Source: CAZOVB01 sp964583095 (GTDB lineage Bacteria > Planctomycetota > Phycisphaerae > SM23-33). From it: 64,000 bases of DNA. This document shows positions 52,554 to 61,307 of this stretch, one piece after another. The stretch is taken from NCBI GenBank assembly GCA_964583095.1, contig CAZOVB010000011.1, positions 1 to 64,000 on the forward strand. Direction: 5' to 3'. The notes below the pieces were generated by a model. It was not told where the DNA came from and made no database searches. It saw only the letters and a list, made by a program, of their open reading frames with translations. The number at the start of each line of letters is the position of its first letter. The stretch's first letter is position 1. The position numbers and the translations under genes are program-made.

Positions 52554-52618
52554 GATACCCTCGGTGTCTCGATGGCGGCTGCTCTTGCCGAAGCAGCCTG
52601 TCCGGTGTTCCTGGGTAT

Positions 52619-55558
52619 CTATCGGCTCGAAGGGGGAGGAACTTGATCAGCTCCGGGGGGTTTGGGAGCGGCAGGAAGGATCAGGGCCGCGGCGTATTCC
52701 GGATTCAACCGGCTCCCGGCAGAGCGTCCAAGCATGAGGTTCTTCTCGGGCTCCTGACGCTGGGATGCCCGAAGCTGCAGGTTCCAGACCGCCTGGTCGG
52801 CTGGGACAGGTCCAAAGGCCGACAGCGGCAGGGCCAGTTCGAATGTGGTTCCGTCGGAGGTGCGGCGCCCGCGGATTTGAGCCCATCGGGAAGAAGTCCG
52901 CACCGCCGGAGCGTGACGGACCCACAGGGAACTTTCCTTGTTGGCCTGGGTGTCGAAGGAGACCACAAGCTGCGTCCATGCGTCGCGGTCGGAGTCGATG
53001 GCCAGGTCGACCTGCCAGCCCGCCGGGGCCCGGCTGAGCTTGAGCCCGACCAGAAGGTGCGTGGGCGATCGGAGCAATTGCAGGCTCCCGCGCCCGGGGA
53101 AATGTTCCGTTTCCGTGCTGGAGGGCACAAGAGGATAGATCTTCGCTGTGTCCCAGATGTCCTCGTCGATTCGGCCATCGAGCTTGCCCGGCCGATTGTT
53201 GGCTGTGGCCCGGATAAGTCTCCTTCGGGTTACGCGGGCCCGATCGGGGCTCTTGCCCGTGGTTTCAAACGTGGCATATGTGGACCAGATCCCCAACTCT
53301 TCCCGGGCGGCCAGGGCCTCGAGCAGGTCGATCTGCTGATGGACCCGGCCTGTCTGGCCGAGCATGTGGCCATAAACGACCTGGCCGGCGGGGGCATGCG
53401 ACCAGGGCCACCATTTCCCGAAGGTATCGACCGGGCCGGACATCTCTGCCAAGGCGCGGGGTGTTACGCCGTTGGCTTGGCCAAGGGCCCTGGCTTCGGC
53501 CGAGAGCGACGTCACCAGCGCCAGGCAGTTGAACCGGTGCTTCCAGGGATGGTTGCCCATATGTCTGAGCAACGTTCGCTGCGCCTGGGAGGCCGGCACC
53601 CACTGGCCCTGCCGGCAAAGCCGGGCCCAGAGGACCAGCAGACGATCTGCGGCGAGCATGTCTGCCTCGGGAGCCTGGGAGGCCGCCCGGGTGTACTGGC
53701 GGGTCACCAGGGTGTAGTTCTTGCGAAGCTCCGCCAAAGCCAATTGGCTGTACTGGGCCAACTGGCTCCGATCTGCCCCCAGGCGGGATAGCAGCAGACG
53801 ATGCTCGGTCAGGCCCATGGTGCAAAGCGGCATCGGGTTGTTGGAAACGCCGATCTGCTTGTATCCGCTTTTCAGTGGCGGGCGATCCAGGATGCCGCCT
53901 CCCAGGGCGGCCAGGGCCCGGAGGGTTTGCATTTCCAGAGGCTCATCGGTGCCCCTTGCGGCCAGGGTCTGGTCGATGAGCACATCGGCCTGTCGCGGAT
54001 CGAAGGATTCCGGCGTCTCCCACACAGCCGAGGTACTGTCGTTGATCGTCAGGCCCACAAAAACCCTCTCCGGCTTGAAGGGGAGCAGATGCACCTCGGC
54101 CAGCCCGCGGTCATCCTGCTCGCCGGCGGCGATGGCCAGGGCTTGCCTGGCCAGTTGTGATACAAGGCGCGTCTCCATTCGGCCCCCCCGGTAGCCGACT
54201 CCCTCCGGGCCGGTGATTAGAACCCGGGGACGATGCAGTCGAATCGCTGCGGCAAGTTGAAGGAGCATCTCCTCCCGGGCGTCGGTGTCGATCCTCCGGG
54301 ACCAGAGATCGAGAATCTGCTCCTCGTCCATCCATTGCCCGCCTTCAACGGAAGCCGTCGTAGGAAACTCGCCGATGATGGTGGACCCCGACGCCCCGGC
54401 CAAGGCGGCAGCAGAGCCAAGGCCCTGGGCACCGGAGACGTCTGAGCTGTCGGGCGCGGTGGCAAAGACGACTTCCACGCTGCAACCGGCCAGGGAGTGG
54501 GCGACGATGGCCGGATAGATGCTCTTGTCGGAGGCGGCGGCAATGACCAGCACGTCGCAGGCTTTTCGGCCGTGGATCATCTGCCAGGTCCTGCCCATGT
54601 CGGTGCTTTCCCAGATGCGCCCGGCGTTTCCGCCGGCCAGGAGATTCCCGTCGGAGGTGCGGACCAGGTCATGCACCGGCCCGGGCCCCGGGGCCGGCAG
54701 CAGATCGAAAGATCCCCCCTTGTTTTCGGTATGCAGGATCGCTCCGGTGAGCCCCCCGGCGATCCAGGCCTGTCGTTCGGGGCCGGTGGCGATGGCCTGG
54801 AAGTCGGCCAGCCGTCGTGTTTGACCCGGCAGGGTCAGGCCCACGATGCGCCAGTCTTCCTGGGGGCCCTTGGAGGCCAGGATCGTTCCCGTATCGCCGA
54901 CGGCCCAGCAGGTCTGGTCTTCCAGGAATGCGGCGTCCTGCAGGGCCGGGCCTCGGGGGTCGAAATCGGAAGGGGCCAGGCGGCCTTGCCGGACCCATGC
55001 GACCCGTTGATTGGGGCCTACCAGCACGCCCAGTTCGGGAGAAAGCAACGCAGCCCCGGTGAACGAGCCCGGGCTGCCTGTCTGGAGGCAAACCCAGTCA
55101 TCCGAGCCTTTCCCGCGCAGGGCCAACCCGGAAGGAAAGAGGGTGTTTGATTCTCCGCCCAGGAGCTTGGTCTCTCCTGAAAAGGCTCCGGCGCGGATCC
55201 ACCCCATCCGCCCCGTGGACTGCTTATGGAGAGACCCATCCGGCCTGACTTGGTAAAGACGCCCGATTCCCCACCTTTCGGGGTGGGCCTGGATCGATGA
55301 TCCGCCCATCAAAAAGGTGCTGTCTTCCTGTATCTGTACGGCCTGGAAATGGACGTCCGGCTCAGCCTGGAGGCCCTGGAAGCTCCGGCCGGCGTCCCGG
55401 GAGAGCAGCACGGTGCCCCGATCACCGAGAGCCCAGAGGATCTGCCCCTTGGCTGCAATGCTTCGCACGGCTCCGGGCGCCGGATCGGCCAAAGACTCCG
55501 GGCCCAGCCATGCCAGGGCAAGGAGCGTCCAGAACCAGAAAGAGCGAGGGTGCATCAT
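52619..55558 (-). CDS. Secreted fusion: Asp-box propeller, degenerate PIG-L-like domain, CBM9-like domain
   Basis: An exported protein of about 979 residues. Signal peptide: FWFWTLLALAWLGPESLA. Residues about 25-340 form a propeller with Asp-boxes SRDAGRSF and STDMGRTW. Next comes a domain like PIG-L/LmbE deacetylases: ACDVLVIAAASDKSIYPAIV replaces the zinc motif A-H-P-D-D, and PRVLITGPEGVGYRGGR replaces the later H-x-D-H, so all metal ligands are lost. A helical linker follows. The C-terminal 190 residues are like the CBM9/DOMON-type sandwich (GKLDGRIDEDIWDTAKIYPL; WQVDLAIDSDRDAWTQLVVS). Catalysis is unlikely as read. It follows the membrane-protein gene by 32 bases. The start could also be the ATG at 55555. 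Confidence 0.75.
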   Translation of the reverse strand: MMHPRSFWFWTLLALAWLGPESLADPAPGAVRSIAAKGQILWALGDRGTVLLSRDAGRSFQGLQAEPDVHFQAVQIQEDSTFLMGGSSIQAHPERWGIGRLYQVRPDGSLHKQSTGRMGWIRAGAFSGETKLLGGESNTLFPSGLALRGKGSDDWVCLQTGSPGSFTGAALLSPELGVLVGPNQRVAWVRQGRLAPSDFDPRGPALQDAAFLEDQTCWAVGDTGTILASKGPQEDWRIVGLTLPGQTRRLADFQAIATGPERQAWIAGGLTGAILHTENKGGSFDLLPAPGPGPVHDLVRTSDGNLLAGGNAGRIWESTDMGRTWQMIHGRKACDVLVIAAASDKSIYPAIVAHSLAGCSVEVVFATAPDSSDVSGAQGLGSAAALAGASGSTIIGEFPTTASVEGGQWMDEEQILDLWSRRIDTDAREEMLLQLAAAIRLHRPRVLITGPEGVGYRGGRMETRLVSQLARQALAIAAGEQDDRGLAEVHLLPFKPERVFVGLTINDSTSAVWETPESFDPRQADVLIDQTLAARGTDEPLEMQTLRALAALGGGILDRPPLKSGYKQIGVSNNPMPLCTMGLTEHRLLLSRLGADRSQLAQYSQLALAELRKNYTLVTRQYTRAASQAPEADMLAADRLLVLWARLCRQGQWVPASQAQRTLLRHMGNHPWKHRFNCLALVTSLSAEARALGQANGVTPRALAEMSGPVDTFGKWWPWSHAPAGQVVYGHMLGQTGRVHQQIDLLEALAAREELGIWSTYATFETTGKSPDRARVTRRRLIRATANNRPGKLDGRIDEDIWDTAKIYPLVPSSTETEHFPGRGSLQLLRSPTHLLVGLKLSRAPAGWQVDLAIDSDRDAWTQLVVSFDTQANKESSLWVRHAPAVRTSSRWAQIRGRRTSDGTTFELALPLSAFGPVPADQAVWNLQLRASQRQEPEKNLMLGRSAGSRLNPEYAAALILPAAPKPPGADQVPPPSSR

Positions 55559-55590
55559 GGCCACAGTTTGACGTTCAGGCAGGGGGTGGG

Positions 55591-57069
55591 TCAAGCCCCT
55601 GCATCCGAAGCCGGCTCGCAGGAGCGGTGGAGCGTTTCGATCAGCTCCAGGTATTCGCGGATCTGCAGGCGGGTCAGTTCGTGGTGGAGCCGAAGGCACA
55701 CGAGCCGATGGTTGTGGACGTCACTCGTGGCCAGGGCTTCGGCCAGTCGGGCTCTGAGCTGTTTCGCAGCCGCACCTGTGTCGTCTTCTTTCTCGGCCAA
55801 AATCTTTCCGATCAGCTTTGCCGGCGCGGTGAGCAGGGCGATGTCGATGGCGCGTCGATCCTCGCCGGTTGCCTTTGCTTCTTCCCAGTTCCTGTTGTCG
55901 AGCCAGGTTCGAATCTCCTCGAATCTTTCCCGCACGGGGGCCAAGCGTTTTTCGAGCTTGGAAAGGGTCCTGGCAGGCACAAACGCCTCCCGAAGATCGC
56001 GCTGGTAGTCCTGTCCTAGCCGGCCGCAATGGTACTGCGGATCGTAGTGGAGACGCAGGTGCGTTGCGCTGAGCAGATCGGGCTGGAAGAGGCGTATGAC
56101 CATGTGTGCAGCGCGGCTGCGCTGCGGGCCAAAGGCGCGGGTCAGCAATCGCTTGCGTCCTACGAGGATGCGTTTCTTCGCCTCGGCCATCTCCTCGGGC
56201 CAATCCTGTTCCTCTTCCCCGGGCCAGAGGAGCACCTGCGAGTTGAACATGTCTGTCCGATAGTGGCGGTTGAGCTTGTCGAGGGCATCGGCTACAGCCA
56301 GGGAGACGGCCCGCATGGTCAGGGAGAACCAGAGATATTGGGGCAGCTTGCCCAGGCTCCGCTGGAGTTTCAGGCGGAAGGGGACCGGGGCCTGTCGACG
56401 AACGCCTTCCAGCACGCGGTCTCCGTCGAACTGCTGGCCGAGCTTGTTGTCCGTTCTGTCAAAGAACGCCCCATCTCGCCAGTCCTCGAAGTACCGCAGG
56501 TCCAGACCTACCTGGTATCGCTGGCGCATCTGGGGCAGGGGAGACTTCAGGGCGTATCGGGCCAGGCGAAGGAAGCGATCCCGCCCGATGGCATCTCCGG
56601 AGACCTGGCCCATCCGATCGGTCGGCTCGGGCTCATGGGCGAAGACCCTTTGCCACAGGAACTCCAGGTGCTCTTCCTGCCGGCTCTTGCGGTAGTCCTC
56701 CATGAGGTTCAAATCGCCGGCCTGGGCCTGGACCATCCGCCTGCTGGCCAGCAGCGTCGGGATGAGCTTGAGCGTCAGTCCCCCGAAAAGACTCGCTCCG
56801 CCGACCAGCAGGGGAAGGGCGATCGCCTGCCGGGCGGTGAATCCCGCTACGCCGGCCATCTGTGTGGCATACCCGAGAATGCCGATGCCGGCGGTGAAGA
56901 GGGTATACCGCAGGCTTCGACGGTAGAGCAGGTTCCCTACGTAGTAGATCACGTCGCCCAGCTCCACGAGCCTGCGCACATCCCCCAGCATGCCGATCCT
57001 GCCTCCGAAAATGCCCTTGGGTCCCTCTTCCATGGGCCCCAGCATGCAATCCCGGGCATCCCCGGTCAA
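55591..57069 (-). CDS. Membrane protein of unknown function in the pseudopilin operon
   Basis: A protein of up to 492 residues that I do not recognise. Two membrane helices lie near the N-terminus (YTLFTAGIGILGYATQMAGV and ALPLLVGGASLFGGLTLKLI). A large basic helical cytoplasmic part follows, with EDYRKSRQEEHLEFLWQRVF and many R, E and L residues. The start is uncertain: a TTG at 57069 has a GAGAGAGG-type site, and ATGs at 57045 and 57033 are alternatives. It lies 23 bases after the CBM-bearing pseudopilin gene. It could be an inner-membrane platform or regulator of the pseudopilus. Confidence 0.65.
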   Translation of the reverse strand: MTGDARDCMLGPMEEGPKGIFGGRIGMLGDVRRLVELGDVIYYVGNLLYRRSLRYTLFTAGIGILGYATQMAGVAGFTARQAIALPLLVGGASLFGGLTLKLIPTLLASRRMVQAQAGDLNLMEDYRKSRQEEHLEFLWQRVFAHEPEPTDRMGQVSGDAIGRDRFLRLARYALKSPLPQMRQRYQVGLDLRYFEDWRDGAFFDRTDNKLGQQFDGDRVLEGVRRQAPVPFRLKLQRSLGKLPQYLWFSLTMRAVSLAVADALDKLNRHYRTDMFNSQVLLWPGEEEQDWPEEMAEAKKRILVGRKRLLTRAFGPQRSRAAHMVIRLFQPDLLSATHLRLHYDPQYHCGRLGQDYQRDLREAFVPARTLSKLEKRLAPVRERFEEIRTWLDNRNWEEAKATGEDRRAIDIALLTAPAKLIGKILAEKEDDTGAAAKQLRARLAEALATSDVHNHRLVCLRLHHELTRLQIREYLELIETLHRSCEPASDAGA

Positions 57070-57092
57070 GTGATTGCCTCTCTCCGGGGCGA

Positions 57093-58061
57093 TCAGGGCA
57101 GGGGGCTGACCTGGCCGGCAGGGGGCTCACCTGCAAAGATTTCCCGACGCCACGTGCCCGGAACCGGTATCAGCGGGATATTGTCGATACGCCGGCGCAG
57201 GACGACATCGTCGAGCATGTAATCCGGGGCTTCGCCGGCTGAGAGGGTATTCTCCACGTAGAACCGCACCTGGCTGAGCGTGCCCGACCAGTTCAGCGTC
57301 ACCTGCCCCGAGAACTTCCGCCAGGAGGTCGTAGCCTTGAACGAGGGGACCTGGACGTACTGTGTTGAGTCGGCTGCAACGGCCAGCGTGGCGATCATCT
57401 CCGAATCGGCGTCACTGACCGTCCGGATGTACCCTTCCACTTCGTAGGTGGCCCCTTTTTCGAAGGCCGAGGCATCCAGCATCTGGGCGATGCCGTTGTA
57501 CCAGTTATCTCTCCGTGTTACCAATGCGCAGTGTCCGCCATTTCTGCCCGGAGAGACCACGTCCTGGATCAGCGACCAGTGGACGTTCCAGCCGACCAGC
57601 CCGGTTTCGAAATCGCCGTTGACGATGAGGTCCTCGGGAGGATCGGGCATCAACTCGACGCTCAGGGCATAGCGGGCCTCTCCGCTGTCGCTGCGCATAT
57701 ACAGCCGAACCGGTTGAGTATCATCGTCGGCCAGGTTGCCATCGGCCTCATCGACGAAGCAGTAATGAACGTCATATCCGGAGATCGGCGACTGGTACCA
57801 CTGCCCGCTCTGGTGGAGGGATCTCCAGTTGGCCCACTGGGTCTTCTGTTCGAGGAGCAGTTGCAGAACGCGGACTGCCGAGTCGTTGAGGTGTCGAGCC
57901 TGGCTGAGTTGATCGCTCTGGCGGCTCTGGGCTCCCAGGTTCCTTACCACGGCCACCGAGGCCAGGGACAGGATGGTTACCAGCATGGCCGCTCCCAGTG
58001 TGGCCAGGTAGAGTGAGCCGCGGCAACGGCGGGCCTGAATCTTCCGCGGGCCCAGGCTCAT
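57093..58061 (-). CDS. PilX/GspK-like pseudopilin with a CBM4_9-like domain
   Basis: A 322-residue protein. ATG at 58061 follows GGAGGG and overlaps the upstream stop by four bases. The N-terminus (RRCRGSLYLATLGAAMLVTI) has the short basic leader and hydrophobic helix of PilX/GspK minor pilins, though it lacks the classic E5. After a short pilin-like part, residues about 145-305 form a carbohydrate-binding-module-like sandwich: DLIVNGDFETGLVGWNVHW, then NWYNGIAQMLDASAFEKGAT, YEVEGYIRTVSD, SWRKFSGQVTLNW and YMLDDVVLRRR. This is the characteristic CBM4_9 order. A sugar-binding domain on a pseudopilus tip is unusual. Confidence 0.8.
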   Translation of the reverse strand: MSLGPRKIQARRCRGSLYLATLGAAMLVTILSLASVAVVRNLGAQSRQSDQLSQARHLNDSAVRVLQLLLEQKTQWANWRSLHQSGQWYQSPISGYDVHYCFVDEADGNLADDDTQPVRLYMRSDSGEARYALSVELMPDPPEDLIVNGDFETGLVGWNVHWSLIQDVVSPGRNGGHCALVTRRDNWYNGIAQMLDASAFEKGATYEVEGYIRTVSDADSEMIATLAVAADSTQYVQVPSFKATTSWRKFSGQVTLNWSGTLSQVRFYVENTLSAGEAPDYMLDDVVLRRRIDNIPLIPVPGTWRREIFAGEPPAGQVSPLP

Positions 58062-58588
58062 GGTCCCTCCGCCTTGGTTTTTACCGGATCGGGCCATTGC
58101 CAGCCTCGAAGCCACTGGATCTCCTCCAAGGGCCCCTCATCCAGAGAGACGGTCACCGTGAATCGCTTGAGGCCGGTCTTGTAGCCGGCGACCTGTTCAG
58201 GATTCGAAAGCTCTACCCATTCGACTTGAACGCTGCGGGTCAGGGATCGGGCCGAGGCGATGACCGTGCCGTCCTTTTCTTGGGGGGGAGAGGATGTCCA
58301 GTTGTGATAGTCGTCGGCATCGTCGAACAGCTCGCGGTTCGAACCGACTTCCGAACCGCCCGCACCGATGCTGCTCAAGCCCGACGTGACTGCCGGGTCC
58401 TGGAAGGGCAACTCATCGATTTCCGCGGCAAGGTCTTCGGCCAGCAGGCGCGCCTGGCATTGGAGGCGAATTCGATGCTGGCCTGCCTGGGCGACGGCCG
58501 CGGCCCGAAGGGCGGCGATGAACATCCCGGAGATGATCACCATCGAAATCAGGACCTCCACCATGGTAAAGCCATTTCGACGCTTCAT
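58058..58588 (-). CDS. Type II/IV pseudopilin, GspI/PilV-like
   Basis: A 176-residue prepilin. The type III signal peptide is MKRRNGFTMVEVLISMVIIS, with cleavage between G and F and the conserved E5. A globular C-terminal domain follows, containing WVELSNPEQVAGYKTGLKRF. It overlaps both neighbours (58585-58588 and 58058-58061), so the four pseudopilin genes are coupled. It is probably a minor pseudopilin in the tip complex. Confidence 0.9.
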   Translation of the reverse strand: MKRRNGFTMVEVLISMVIISGMFIAALRAAAVAQAGQHRIRLQCQARLLAEDLAAEIDELPFQDPAVTSGLSSIGAGGSEVGSNRELFDDADDYHNWTSSPPQEKDGTVIASARSLTRSVQVEWVELSNPEQVAGYKTGLKRFTVTVSLDEGPLEEIQWLRGWQWPDPVKTKAEGP

Positions 58589-60216
58589 GGCAGCACCAGT
58601 ACGCGGATGCTGTCGAACCGGGCGACGGCTCCGCCGCTGAGCACGGAGGCAAACCGATCGTCGAAACTCGGGCTGATTCGGGTGTAGGAAAACGTCCCGC
58701 AGTCCTGGCCCTCGACGCGGAGGTTCACCGCGTCGAGATCGGGATCGATCACCAGCCGAACGTCGATCATTCGCCCGGGCAGGGAACCGACCTTCTTCAA
58801 GACGGTCGCGGTGGTATTGGAAGTCTTGTTGCAGAGGCTCAGCGTCTGGGTCCCGTTGGCTTCCAGAACCAGTTTCAGATAGATCGGTGCGAACTTTCCG
58901 TCGCCGGCCGAGGCGTCCGCGTTGATCCAGAACACCGCGCCGCCGCTATGGGTCGAGGCCGCCTGAAAGCGAAGCTCGCAGATCGTGGGTCGATCGAAAT
59001 CGCACTTGCCGGAAGTGTCCAGGACGCCATCGGCGCTCCAGACGCCGTCGGAAAGGCCCGAGGTCTGGAAGTTGCTTCCGTCGCGCATGACAAAGTCGGC
59101 CCCGTCCCGTGAGAAGTCCTGCTGGGTCGGATCGCCATCGAACCGAGCTTCCCAGACTTCTTCCAGGCGTTCGGGCGCATTTTCGGGCCTCACGCTGAGA
59201 TGGGCTGAAAAACTGTCATCGGGCCCCGGGCTGGCAGACAACCCGATGCGCGTGAAGAAGGTTCGCGAAATCTGCCTCTGGGCCCCGGGCAGGTAAGCCC
59301 TGCCGTAGACGTAATAGGTCAGCGAGCCGGAGGACTGGGTCGTCCATGTGCTTCCCTCATCGTTCGAGTACTGGCGGTAGGCCCCGCATGTGGGGTCGTA
59401 CTCGATCCAAGCAGAAGTGGGAGTTCCTTCCGGGCAGGAGAACACGACGCAGTATCCGCTGTCGACCGGCAGGGAGCTTGCCGAATCGAAAAGATCCATC
59501 TCCCAGTTCGCCGACCAGGACAGCTGGGAGGGGGGCTTCTGGATCCGTTGGATCAAGGTTCCCGGAGACCGGTCGGGGTTGGCGTAGTGCAAGCCGATAT
59601 TCGTCTGACCGGTATCGCCGCTCCTTCTGGCCTTGTACAGGATGTATTCCATCTTCCAGGCTACCGCTCCTGCCGGAAGGGAAGGATAGAAGTACTGACC
59701 TGTCGTGTAATTGGTTTGTACCTTCTGTAAAGTGGTCGCCGTGCCCTGATGAAACCGGGAGACGGTTACCAAGGGGCCCACCTGGGGGGGGGCGGAAATC
59801 GTAAGGTTTGCAGTGCGGGTCCGGTATGCAAACTGGAAGTCCGCCAGATCTTTCAGGATGGCCGAGGAAGAGACGCCATTGACGCTTCGCATCAGGCCGG
59901 CCCCGGAGCCGGCCCAGTGGTAGCGGATCACTTCCGGAACGCCATCGCCGTTGCGATCGTCGCAGACCAGCGTCAAGGCAGAGGACGTCGCCTCGCTGAT
60001 GTGGCGACATGTGCGGATCTCTTCGGCGATCTCTTCCAGGGCCCGTGAGGCCCGGGTGGCCTGGAAGACGGGATGGTCGCTGTCGGGGACCGACCGGGAA
60101 GCCAACAGGAAAGCCGACCCGATCGCCGCCAGGAGAACCGACGTGCACCCCACGGCGGTGATCATTTCCAGGAGGGTGAATCCCCTTGGCCTTTTGACTG
60201 AGATCGTGCGGATCAT
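58585..60216 (-). CDS. GspJ/PilW-like pseudopilin with a large beta-sandwich extension
   Basis: A 543-residue protein, about two to three times the usual 200-250 residues of GspJ. The prepilin signal is RPRGFTLLEMITAVGCTSVL (cleavage G|F, E5 present). The first 300 residues resemble the GspJ/PilW fold with DDRNGDGVPEVIRYHWAGSG. The last 200 form a second domain that looks like a LamG/concanavalin-type sandwich: LEEVWEARFDGDPTQQDF, STHSGGAVFWINADASAGD, IDVRLVIDPDLDAVNLRVEG, VARFDSIRVLVL. The fold assignment is mine and tentative. It overlaps both neighbours by four bases. Confidence 0.8.
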   Translation of the reverse strand: MIRTISVKRPRGFTLLEMITAVGCTSVLLAAIGSAFLLASRSVPDSDHPVFQATRASRALEEIAEEIRTCRHISEATSSALTLVCDDRNGDGVPEVIRYHWAGSGAGLMRSVNGVSSSAILKDLADFQFAYRTRTANLTISAPPQVGPLVTVSRFHQGTATTLQKVQTNYTTGQYFYPSLPAGAVAWKMEYILYKARRSGDTGQTNIGLHYANPDRSPGTLIQRIQKPPSQLSWSANWEMDLFDSASSLPVDSGYCVVFSCPEGTPTSAWIEYDPTCGAYRQYSNDEGSTWTTQSSGSLTYYVYGRAYLPGAQRQISRTFFTRIGLSASPGPDDSFSAHLSVRPENAPERLEEVWEARFDGDPTQQDFSRDGADFVMRDGSNFQTSGLSDGVWSADGVLDTSGKCDFDRPTICELRFQAASTHSGGAVFWINADASAGDGKFAPIYLKLVLEANGTQTLSLCNKTSNTTATVLKKVGSLPGRMIDVRLVIDPDLDAVNLRVEGQDCGTFSYTRISPSFDDRFASVLSGGAVARFDSIRVLVLP

Positions 60217-60677
60217 TCGATTTCCGCCTTTCCCGAAGTGCTCTCCAGGCGGACGCTTCGGTTCTGGTCGCCGCAGGAAAGGTCAATGCGGCCCCCTGAA
60301 TCGGCCAGGCCGAACCCGTTGAAGATGACGACCGAATCGCCTCCGAAGTCGACGCTGGTAATCGACGCGCGGTAGGGTTCATCGGCCAGCTTCCGCACAA
60401 AACCGGCCGATGCGTGATCCATGTGCGTCATCCCCTCGATGGCAAGGGTGCTCGCAGCAGGATCAAAGGTGACGGTGACGGACCGGGCCTGTATTTTCGC
60501 CCGGGTCCGAGCTAAGTCCATATCTCTACAAACGATACGGGCGGCGGTGTCGGCGCGATAGATGATCATGGCCTGGGAGTATCGTGGGATGGCCACGCCT
60601 GCAACAGCTGCGATGACCGCGCAGAGGACAACCAGTTCCACGAGGGTAAAGCCATGTCTTGTCTTTGAAGGTTTCAC
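60213..60677 (-). CDS. Type II/IV pseudopilin, GspH/FimT-like
   Basis: A 154-residue prepilin. The GTG at 60677 follows AGAGGA and gives the leader MKPSKTRHG, then FTLVELVVLCAVIAAVAGVA (cleavage G|F, E5). The body has YRADTAARIVCRDMDLARTR and a GspH-like beta domain. It is the first of the four-pseudopilin operon, divergent from the acidic protein gene at 60861. The longer open frame to 61241 overlaps that gene and is rejected. Confidence 0.9.
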   Translation of the reverse strand: MKPSKTRHGFTLVELVVLCAVIAAVAGVAIPRYSQAMIIYRADTAARIVCRDMDLARTRAKIQARSVTVTFDPAASTLAIEGMTHMDHASAGFVRKLADEPYRASITSVDFGGDSVVIFNGFGLADSGGRIDLSCGDQNRSVRLESTSGKAEIE

Positions 60678-60777
60678 CGAGTCCTCTTTCCATCCTGTCT
60701 GCGCGCGGACTCCAAGTCGCACGTATTGTGGATATCGGCGCTTCGGTCGGGGGGCTTGACTGGGGACAATCGATTCT

Positions 60778-60805
60778 TTGCACAGGCGGGGGGCTTTCTT
60801 ATAAT
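60778..60805 (+). promoter_or_regulatory. Promoter of the acidic-protein gene
   Basis: TTGCAC (60778-60783) and a perfect TATAAT (60800-60805) with a 16-base spacer, 56 bases before the ATG at 60861. It lies in the divergent region shared with the pseudopilin operon. Confidence 0.5.
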
Positions 60806-60860
60806 CGAGAGGCATTTCGGGATTTCGCAGAGTCAAATCGACATTTTTCAGGAGAAAGCC

Positions 60861-61304
60861 ATGACCGGGAAGAATCGCGACAACATCGAAGACATCGAGG
60901 AAGAAATCTCTTTTGACGAGCCGCTGGCGATGGCGGATGAAGAAGAAGAGATCGAACTGGCCAAGCCCGAAGCCGAGGAAGATGAGGAAGAGACCATCAG
61001 TCTCATCGACGACGAGGAACTGCACGCCTCGCAGGTTCGCGCCTTTGGCGGAGCGGCTTCCAAGATGGGCGCAGGGCACAAGGCTGATTTCCAGAGGGCC
61101 CTGAACAACTCCGGCCAGGGGGCCACACGCTGCCGGATCTTCCATTCCAAGCTGGCCGCGACGAGCCTGGAATACATGGAGAAGCAGATCAACGACTGGG
61201 TGGATTCGGACCCGACAATCGACATCAAGCAGGTGGGCCATTCCATTGGGGTGATGACCGGCAAGACGGCTGAGACCAGCCTGATCGTGACCGTCTGGTA
61301 TTGA
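60861..61304 (+). CDS. Acidic hypothetical protein with a small C-terminal domain
   Basis: A 147-residue protein. AGGAGA precedes the ATG. The first 60 residues are very acidic and probably disordered (DIEEEISFDEPLAMADEEEE). The C-terminal 75 form a compact domain: GATRCRIFHSKLAATSLEYM, then EKQINDWVDSDP and a final LIVTVWY. Similar free-standing domains of about 70 residues ending in TVWY are common, uncharacterised bacterial proteins in my recollection. It is divergent from the pseudopilin operon and convergent with the sensor kinase. Confidence 0.7.
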   Translation: MTGKNRDNIEDIEEEISFDEPLAMADEEEEIELAKPEAEEDEEETISLIDDEELHASQVRAFGGAASKMGAGHKADFQRALNNSGQGATRCRIFHSKLAATSLEYMEKQINDWVDSDPTIDIKQVGHSIGVMTGKTAETSLIVTVWY

Positions 61305-61307
61305 GGT

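Noticed and set aside
60213..61241. Long minus-strand open frame extending the GspH-like gene upstream
   Set aside because: The upstream part is antisense to the acidic protein gene, and the prepilin signal would be buried 190 residues inside.
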